Origin: Polytrichum commune
Lineage: Eukaryota; Streptophyta; Polytrichopsida; Polytrichales; Polytrichaceae
Direction of reading: 5' to 3'
DNA length: 64,000 bases
NCBI GenBank assembly: GCA_950295325.1
Contig: OX485807.1
Location: forward strand, 11,065,001 to 11,129,000
Made by a program: the position numbers and the translations under genes. Below are positions 57,145-64,000 of this stretch, in pieces. The notes under the pieces were generated by a model, which was given only the letters and a program-made list of their open reading frames with translations, was not told where the DNA came from and searched no databases. Position 1 is the stretch's first letter. The number at the start of each line of letters is the position of its first letter.

Positions 57145-57470
57145 TACAAGATGGTTAGCAAACCCAAACCAAGGCCGTAGCAACTTTTCTCATAAGTTTT
57201 GGAGCTCGTGTGAGTATCTTACTCATTGTCGAAGTGAAGACTCATTGTGCTCATTAAATGGTTGTATAGGTCCTCCCAATTGTAATGACTATTGGACCTG
57301 AATGCTTGTTGTATCTTGAGCATGATGTCCAATGTTTTTTAACACGCGCGTCTTTTTGGCATCCATTTGTAGAGTCACGCCTAACCACCCACCACACAAA
57401 TTTAGGTGTTTGATTAAGATAAGTAATCAAATTAGGCACGTCAAGTTGAATCACATAACCAGTTGGTGCC
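57145..57470 (+). repeat. Dispersed repeat family R1, copy 4
   Basis: ACAAGATGGTTAGCAAACCC, TTTTGGAGCTCGTGTGAGTA, CATTAAATGGTTGTA.AGGTCC and the later CCTAACCACCCACCACAC follow the same order as the copies at 28298 and 44525. Confidence 0.6.
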
Positions 57471-58163
57471 TAAAGTGGTGTTTCAAGATCGGGGAACATG
57501 ATGACTTCTTCACAAGGTATGATTATGCTATTCATATTTTTTTTTTTCTTGTTCTCCATTTTTTACTGATTAGATTGACATTTTTCAATTTTTTTTTGCG
57601 TAATGAACACCAACAAAAATCAAAAGGTCTCATGATTTAGTTATGGTTGTTGAAACCTCCCCCCCCCCTCCCTCTTGTTCTTTTCTGCACTAAGCCCACC
57701 TCTAGAAAGGAAGGCCCTACACCATATACTACAACATGAAAATCCATGATCATTTTACAGTCAACAAGCTCATAGTTGCAATGGGCTTGAGCATGGGTAG
57801 TCCGTTGTCTTCTTATTTAATGCTTATTGGAAGTGCACGTTTGTTGGTTAAGTTTTAGTATTAATACATAGGTCCTCCCAATTCGCAAACGGTATTTCTT
57901 TTAAAAATGTATATCTATGGTGTTTGCTCTTTGATCCTCAACTAACCACAACCCAATCAATACATAGATGTCCAATGAAGAAAAGTAATCTTTGCATAAC
58001 CCTCCTCCGCCCCCGATTGCAATTTAGGTCATCAGTCTTCATATTCAGAGGGTGTAGAGGGCATGGAGCCAAAATGGTAATAGTTAGTAACCCGTTTGGC
58101 CCTCCCAGCCTTCAACGATGACCTAGTCCATAACTTAAAGGCATGTGGCTTTATCATGGCAAC
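57471..58163. other. Intergenic, nothing recognised
   Basis: T-rich and C-rich homopolymer stretches occur (57538, 57658), with no coding or inverted repeats. Confidence 0.4.
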
Positions 58164-58309
58164 GTAACATTATTTAGACCCATAACAATGTTTTGTGAGA
58201 CTGGCAATATTATGCGGAATGTTCCCCACATTCGGACTGGATATGGGAAATATTCCACATAATACTATCAGTCCCACATAACATTGTTATGGATTTGAAT
58301 AATGTTATG
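58164..58309. mobile_element. Foldback family F2, copy 3
   Basis: The left arm (GTAACATTATTTAGACCCAT then AACAATGTTTTGTGAGACTG) pairs with the right arm (CAGTCCCACATAACATTGTT then ATGGATTTGAATAATGTTAT) across almost the full 146 bp. Best-preserved copy of the family. Confidence 0.85.
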
Positions 58310-58699
58310 ATTTTCAACAACTCCACATACAATTTTCAACGATAAATCAAACCAAGAATTGTATCATGTAGTTAGCAATTGTGAATTTCATAGATTGTCA
58401 TCTCAAGAATCAAGATTGGAATTTATGAAGGCCTTATGTGCTTAGGCAGTCTCCTTGACACCTATATTTCAGTGGTAAGTTATATGATAGAGTTTGTAGT
58501 TTAAAATGGACATCACGATGATATTAAACTAGTATACGTGCAAAATATATAATAACCATTCTTAGATGCATAAGTGAACGCAATTGGGAAGGCCTATCTT
58601 ATCATTCAAAAAGAAAAAGAGCATTCACTGTGGATTGTCATAACTTATTCATCTCAAGTTAGGAACTTGAAATGACAATCTTTGCAAATTGCTAACATG

Positions 58700-59230
58700 T
58701 CGCTAACCATATGAGACAACTCCCAAGTTGATCCAACAATCATACATTTGAGCAAAGATGGATGTCCCCACAAAAACACACTGCACTAAATATGAACGCC
58801 TACACTAAATGTCAATAACCCTATGAAAGTAAGTAAAATTAAATGTAAACTCAAACACTAAATATCAACTATGGTAATATGTGGAAGTTACATGTTTGAA
58901 TTTAGTGTTAATAAGGATATGAAAAAAGAACCAACAATGATAAAAGGAGGATTCCAACATATCTTCTAACACTAATTGTCAAAGAATTGAAAATTAGTGT
59001 TGAGCTGGGTAGGGTGATAATAAACATTAAATATAATCAAACACTAAATATCATATTTGGTGTACTTGTAAGGGCCATATACGTTAATTAATTAAGTTAT
59101 TCCTAAATAATTCTCTAAAGAGGTGGGCATGACTTACCTATCATTTCATTAATCGAGCAATATCTATAATTGTGGATGGATCACCTTTTCCAATGACACG
59201 CCTTTGTCAACTTTGGACTCTTATACACCC
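58700..59230 (+). repeat. Dispersed repeat family R3, copy 1
   Basis: ATGAGACAACTCCCAAGTTGATCC near 58704 and AGGTGGGCATGACTTACC near 59120 recur in the same order at 59645-59910 and 61465-61660. Between them this copy holds several ACACTAAAT(A/G)TCA motifs. Confidence 0.55.
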
Positions 59231-59561
59231 TAACCTCCATAATATCACCCTTTGTAATGTCACTCCCTCTCTTATATCCCCAAACCCTAGGGATCAAATT
59301 TCATGCTTGTACGCATCACACTCGGTCATCATTGTCATTATTGCAATGTTGATTTTGTGTCATTCCATAATGTCACATGCTACATGGGTTCCCTATCATC
59401 ATGCATCTATGTTAATAACACGTACCTCCTTAATATCACATGCACTTTGGTTGCCACAAGCATGATATTAGGGAGGTTAGATTGTACTTGTGCATCTCAA
59501 CTACGATTCTAATCTTGAAGTGACAACCTTGCAATTCGGAGGTGCTAATTGGACGAGGGAG

Positions 59562-59649
59562 TTGGGCGAACCGACCCATACACTCGTTCCTTGGTGGATG
59601 CCTAAACCCTTGCCTCCAAGGAACCAATGTACGGGTTGGTTCGCCCCAG
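59562..59649 (-). mobile_element. Foldback family F1, copy 3, inverted
   Basis: Read on the minus strand it is CTGGGGCGAACCAACCCGTA ... TTGGAGGCAAGGGTTTAGGC ... GGTTCGCCCAA. 88 bp, matching copies at 42845 and 54241. It lies just before the second R3 repeat copy. Confidence 0.85.
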
Positions 59650-59910
59650 CCTTGGATGAGGCAACCCCAAGTTGATCCAATGGTTGAAAATGTATGTAGA
59701 GTTGGAAGTGCTCACAATGACATGGCCACATACCTCATAAAGTAATTGATGTATGGAGAATGTTTTAAAGGGTGGGCATGACTTACTTATCACTACGATT
59801 ACGTATTTCCAAACAATATGTGACACTAAATATCTCAAACAACGGAGTGGAGCAAAATTTACCACCTTGTCATCAATAACACGGGCTTGTCAACTTTTGG
59901 ACCTCGGGGG
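59650..59910 (+). repeat. Dispersed repeat family R3, copy 2
   Basis: GGATGAGGCAACCCCAAGTT, GGTTGAAAATGTATGTAGAG, then GGGTGGGCATGACTTACTTA and CTTGTCAACTTTTGGACCTC match copies 1 and 3 in order. Confidence 0.6.
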
Positions 59911-60414
59911 GTTCACTGGGTGGAAATTAGCAAATGACGTGAGTTACATTGTAGAATACAACTATTTCTTCGAGGTAATTATTATATTTAAATTTAGAGT
60001 AAATTAGTTTAAATTATATCCCATTATAACAAAATATGTGATACATTATTCAATTAATTCCACGGTACAAGGTTGATAATTTTCTAATATGGTGTGTGCA
60101 AAAAACTTTTCAGTATTTTCTTATAGTAGGTTCAGTGGGGATGGATGAAAAGTGCCATATTATGTGGAAGTATGGATGTACCATGGATGACAAGGATGAC
60201 AATTGTCTTTGGAGAGGCGGAAAAGTTTGGAGCTTTTGAGGTTTAGGGTGCTCAATTCCGGGTCTAGCTTGTGGTTTTGTGCAATGTGCTCTTCTTCTTT
60301 GTGGCGAAGATGCATTCTTCTCATGTGTCTCCGCTAGTAGTGAAAGGAGTTTCACGTGAGAGATCTCCTCCACAGCCTAAGGCAATATGATAGTGGCCTT
60401 CTTTTAGGTATTCC

Positions 60415-60900
60415 GGGTGAGTCTATAGATCAACTAGTGGTTTTGGTGTGCACGATTTGAATCTCCAAAAATTCAAGCGATTGAATTGGATGTGATTGTA
60501 TGTAAGTGGCCTTATTATGGGGGTGAGTCCCTAGAACAATTTGTGGTTTCACTGTGCACACTTTGAAGCTCCAAAAGTGCATGTGAATGGCAAGGGTGCG
60601 AGTGTTAGTTTTGTGCCTTTTATGTGCATCAAAACCCCAAAGGAACATTAGATTTGAAAGCCTTGAAGTATAGTTTTGGAAAGTAGTTTTTGTGAACGTT
60701 GTTTCCTAAATTGGTTCCTCAAATAGCTTCAGAGTGGCTTTCTTTCATATATTTCAAGCACGAGTCTCCAAGATCAATTTTGTGGTTTTGGTGTGCACAA
60801 TTTGAAGCCTTGAAAATGCATGCAATTGGAAAAGGATGTGAGCGTCATTTTGTGCTTTTGGTGCTCATCGAAGCCCCAACAAACCTCATATTTGATAAAC
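60415..60900 (+). repeat. Degenerate repeat units with GGTGTGCAC.ATTTGAA core
   Basis: Three units begin GTGAGTCTATAGATCAACTA (60417), GTGAGTCCCTAGAACAATTT (60523) and ACGAGTCTCCAAGATCAATT (60761). Each is followed by TGTGGTTT, GTGTGCACAATTTGAAGC and a CATCGAAGCCCC-type end. Spacing is uneven, so this is an old, rearranged tandem array. Confidence 0.6.
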
Positions 60901-61464
60901 GCTCTAGGCATATCATGTAATGTTCGTCTATGTGTTTCTAAACACATTAGAAATGCACATCTACATCATGCATGACTAGCATTCATCCAATATGCAATGT
61001 ATCGCATTGTCATGCTTATATTTGTGAATGGTGTGATTCACTACTTGGCTTTATCTTATCCATTTTGTGTCATGCATTATAATTGGACATCACATAGACA
61101 CCATTCCTAGACTTACATAAAACGACACATCTCTACGGTCACTCTAACAAACTAGGTGGTTGATTTAACAATCCCCTTACCATAAGGCCCTATAAAAACA
61201 CACGAATAAACATTACAAGCACCAACGAATTTCAAACAAATGCTCGAAAGACCGATTATTTACAAAACCAAGGTACGCCAATCCTACCGCACAATGCGTG
61301 CGGGGAAACCATACGTTCCACTGCTGCAGAATGAACAACACTCGAGCGAAATTACCACCCGGTTTGTAAGAGTGGCCTTGCATAGAAGAGACATCAGGCT
61401 CGCAAAGTCCTCGACCCCACGGTGCAGTGACGTGTTGTTGAGTGATGTTTTGTTCACAATTCCA
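60901..61464. other. Intergenic; overlapping open frames near 61.2-61.5 kb not recognised
   Basis: Frames of about 100 codons are open on both strands (61240-61539 plus, 61213-61533 minus). No domain is recognised on either strand and the region overlaps repeat R3, so I do not call a gene. Confidence 0.35.
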
Positions 61465-61660
61465 AACCGGATGAGACAACTCCCAAGCCAACCCATTGGT
61501 CGAAAACGTGTGCGGAGGTGGAAGTGGCCACAATCATAGGGCCACGTACCTTACCTCACGAGTTGATTAAATATGAGTTGATTTTAAGTATACGAAGGAC
61601 TCTCCAAAGCGGGGTGGGCTCGAGTTACCTTATGAGCCGCCTTTTCACGAGGCAAGAGCA
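61465..61660 (+). repeat. Dispersed repeat family R3, copy 3
   Basis: GGATGAGACAACTCCCAAGC, GGTCGAAAACGTGTGCGGAG, GGAAGTGGCCACAATCATAG and GGGGTGGGCTCGAGTTACCT align with copies 1 and 2 but are more GC-rich. Confidence 0.6.
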
Positions 61661-61944
61661 GTAGTACCAAGTGTGGATGGCGGCTCCTCACCAGCAGTTG
61701 GCCTGCCTTGCTTTACACAGCCTGTGTCTGCACGGCCATGGCCACTCCCATGTGGAAAGCCCGACAAGCAACGATAGCTTCACTTATCCTCCCTTCTCTC
61801 AATCTCCACAAGTAACTTAACTAGAGCGCCACACCATTTAGTGACACGTACACTATTTGCAAAGGTCTAAACTGGAGGTCTCAAAAGTGTTGCCAATATG
61901 GTTCCATTCATCAACGTAAGTGGCTTTTTCTGAGTGAAAAAAAT

Positions 61945-62175
61945 TACGTTCTGACATTTGGAGCAACACATTGGGATGTTTTAGATGATAGTCTTGCGTT
62001 TTGGTGTGCAAGGGAATGATGTTTTTGAGTGTACTCGTGGCAAGTGTCGTGTGTCGTGTGTTTGCATTTTAAGTGTGCAAGAGGATGATGTTCTTGAGCT
62101 TACTCATGGCGAGTGTCGTTTGTATACGGTTTAACCAGCTTGTGGACATTTTGTAGCTTGGAAACATGCGTAACA
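61945..62175 (+). repeat. Dispersed repeat family R2, copy 2
   Basis: CTGACATTTGGAGCAACACATTGGGATG, TTTTGGTGTGCAAGGGAATG and CGTGGCAAGTGTCGTGTG correspond to the copy at 32325. This copy directly precedes the Tc1-like transposase relic. Confidence 0.6.
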
Positions 62176-62224
62176 TGGGTGTTTAACTTCTTTGAAGAGA
62201 CAAAGGTAAATTGATTTTGCTTGG

Positions 62225-62812
62225 ATGGTTGCAGTCGGTGTTAGATTTGTGATGGACAATATTGCGATCCAAAACAATTTCAACATGATAAAGTTTGGTG
62301 ACCGTGTGGGTTGCACGACGTTTCAGGGCCATGGCATCTTTTGTAAAGTTGAAGGAAGAATAGATCAATGTCATTACAAAGAATTATTGCAAAGAGGTTT
62401 ACCATACATTGTAATGGCATGTGATCTTGATCCTTCTCGTTTTATTTTTCAGCATGATAATGATCATGAACATACATCAAAGAATGTCCACCATTGGTTG
62501 GGATCAGAAAAAAAATCTTAAGTCCTTAGTTGGCTTGCACAATCTCATGATACAAATCCAATCGAGCATCTTTGGGCATGGCTAAAACACTCTCTCAATC
62601 AATATCAAAGGGCTCCAACACGACTTCTAGAGTTGTGGGAGTGTATTGAGGAATGTTGGGCTTCCATGACACTAGAGGAGTGTAGAAGGTTGCATGAGAG
62701 CACGCCAAAGTGAATCCAAGCTATTTTAGCTAGTAAAGGCATGTGGACAAAACATAGGGTTGTTTGTGATAGAGGACATGCAAAAGTGAGTAAAGGAACA
62801 AAATTTTGCTAA
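62225..62812 (+). pseudogene. Tc1/mariner-type transposase, C-terminal part, two nonsense codons
   Basis: One frame runs to a stop at 62810-62812, interrupted by TAA (62519-62521) and TGA (62711-62713). Readable landmarks are KFGDRVGCTTFQGHGIFCKV, FQHDNDHEHTSKNVHHWL with the second catalytic Asp, and SWLAQSHDTNPIEHLWAWLK with the catalytic Glu, followed by LELWECIEECWASMTLEEC and IQAILASKGMWTKH. The N-terminal DNA-binding domain and the first catalytic Asp are missing upstream, so the relic is 5'-truncated as well as stopped. Terminal inverted repeats were not found. Confidence 0.82.
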
Positions 62813-64000
62813 ATATAGATGTATTGTACATATTAATGTGAAAGAGACATTTATTCCCATCAAAATATAGCCTACTCAAACTATTATCTTGCACAAATTA
62901 TGGTTTGTGATGGCCTATTGCCAATTTCTCTACATTGGTGAATGATTCAAAAATTACAAGAGTTTGACTCATTTTTGCTACACATTGTAGCAAGATGTCT
63001 TCCAACATCTTATACCATGTTCACTTGTAAGTGGTGTTTTTCACTTGGTTAGCCCCTAATGTCCTATGTAATCATAATATGGTCGTGACCAATTCGTTAT
63101 GACCCCTTTGACACTAGTTTGGATGGTTTCTAGATTGTTTCAACTACTCCTCATCTTCATGTTCAGGTCTGCTATGTCATGCCACGTGGATAATTTTGAT
63201 TCAACATATTTAGTTGTTTTGGATGAATTCAAATATGGGAGTATATTCACAACAAGTTTATAGTGGAACCGCTTCACAAATGCATGCATGACATTCGTCA
63301 CCTCCGCAGTGTAGGGCAACATATCCTTAACATGTTTTATGTTGATCCATACGTGCAAACGATTCCCAACTGATCTAACAAGTTGCATGACACTCAAACG
63401 TAACACATCCGAAGCATCCACTGTTGAAATTTTTTGTTGGACATATGTTATTGAGTGTAAATCTATGTGGAAGGTGCGTAGATATGTCATTGTTGCCTCA
63501 AATTACAAAGGTTCCCCAAAAATCACAAAATAATGGTTTCAAGATTTGTGAGCTAATTTGAGTAGGTATATTGCCCCTCTTTTGAACGAGGTAAAGTTTT
63601 GTCATTTGGAGTTTATTTGAGTGGAGGTTCGATCAAAAAACCAACCCTCGTTTTTTCAATTCCAAATTGTTGCCCCTCAAGACCATTACTGACATTCCTA
63701 TCATAATCTTCTACGTAATAAAACTACAGCATTAAAAATTGGATTGTGAGTAGTCACCTCCAACCTACAAAACATTTATACATATGGAGTTGTCAAAAAA
63801 CACTTTAGCTACGATCGCTACGATTGCTGAAACCGAGGTCACATTTATGAACATATTTGAAGGAACTTGGGCATGGGAAGTTAGTGGTAGATATAATTGT
63901 AATTTTATTTACTAATTTAGCTCTCCGAAATGAGTTCCCGCATTTAAAAGAAATCCCGAGATATTTCATTGGGAACCCCGTTGCCTGGTCTAACGTACCA
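62813..64000. other. Intergenic to the window end, one unrecognised minus-strand frame
   Basis: A 116-codon minus-strand frame (63140-63490) has mixed composition but no recognisable motif. The rest is AT-rich without repeats that I could see. Confidence 0.35.

Noticed and set aside
63140-63490. Minus-strand 116-codon frame
   Set aside because: Reads moderately protein-like, but no motif, partner or homologous repeat in the window supports it.

Overview
The window is nuclear DNA of a green-plant (streptophyte) lineage. Three things point there: two intron-split genes with plant-type GT-AG introns, TTTAGGG telomere-type motifs, and transposon families typical of plants (PIF/Harbinger with plant-type transposase, SWIM-type Mutator-like elements, Tourist-like MITEs). 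Overall it is AT-rich and gene-poor, and most of it is decayed mobile DNA. I could not fix the species. The repeat content suggests a large, repeat-rich genome and I would not exclude a non-seed plant.

Two well-supported genes sit between 13.3 and 26.2 kb, both on the + strand. The first (13345-21958) is a SNF2-family ATPase of the ERCC6-like/PICH-like (CHR24) type. I rebuilt it by eye as 23 exons that keep one reading frame for about 1168 residues. The second (23621-26220) is a three-exon SIP1/ASIL-type trihelix transcription factor of about 402 residues. Both have a long first intron carrying a degenerate tandem duplication with a period near 240 bp. An open frame at 3.0-3.9 kb and a few exon-like stretches at 26.7-28.1 kb may be coding, but I do not recognise them.

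Left flank (8.1-12.6 kb): a 5'-truncated non-LTR retrotransposon (minus strand, RNase H and CCHC-like C-terminus) carries a non-autonomous pogo-like element with TA target duplication. A second relic of the same pogo family lies just beyond it. Right flank (32.8-64 kb): an approximately 6.4 kb Mutator-like element with long terminal inverted repeats (32.8-39.2 kb), holding a SWIM-type transposase relic and a nested Harbinger MITE. Twenty-odd bases further on is a complete but dead 3.57 kb PIF/Harbinger element with TTA target duplication (39266-42839). A second, more decayed Harbinger gene pair lies at 48.6-52.4 kb, with a hAT-like MITE inserted in it (perfect 8-bp duplication). A Tc1/mariner transposase relic is at 62.2-62.8 kb. 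Between these are several small foldback (MITE-like) families present in three copies each, a 102-nt near-perfect hairpin, minisatellites and tRNA-derived SINE-like sequences.

The autonomous-type elements are broken mainly by in-frame nonsense codons rather than by large deletions. In the retrotransposon one stop replaces exactly the catalytic glutamate of RNase H. I saw no rRNA, CRISPR array, intact tRNA gene or obvious gene cluster. All alignments and splice sites were judged by eye.
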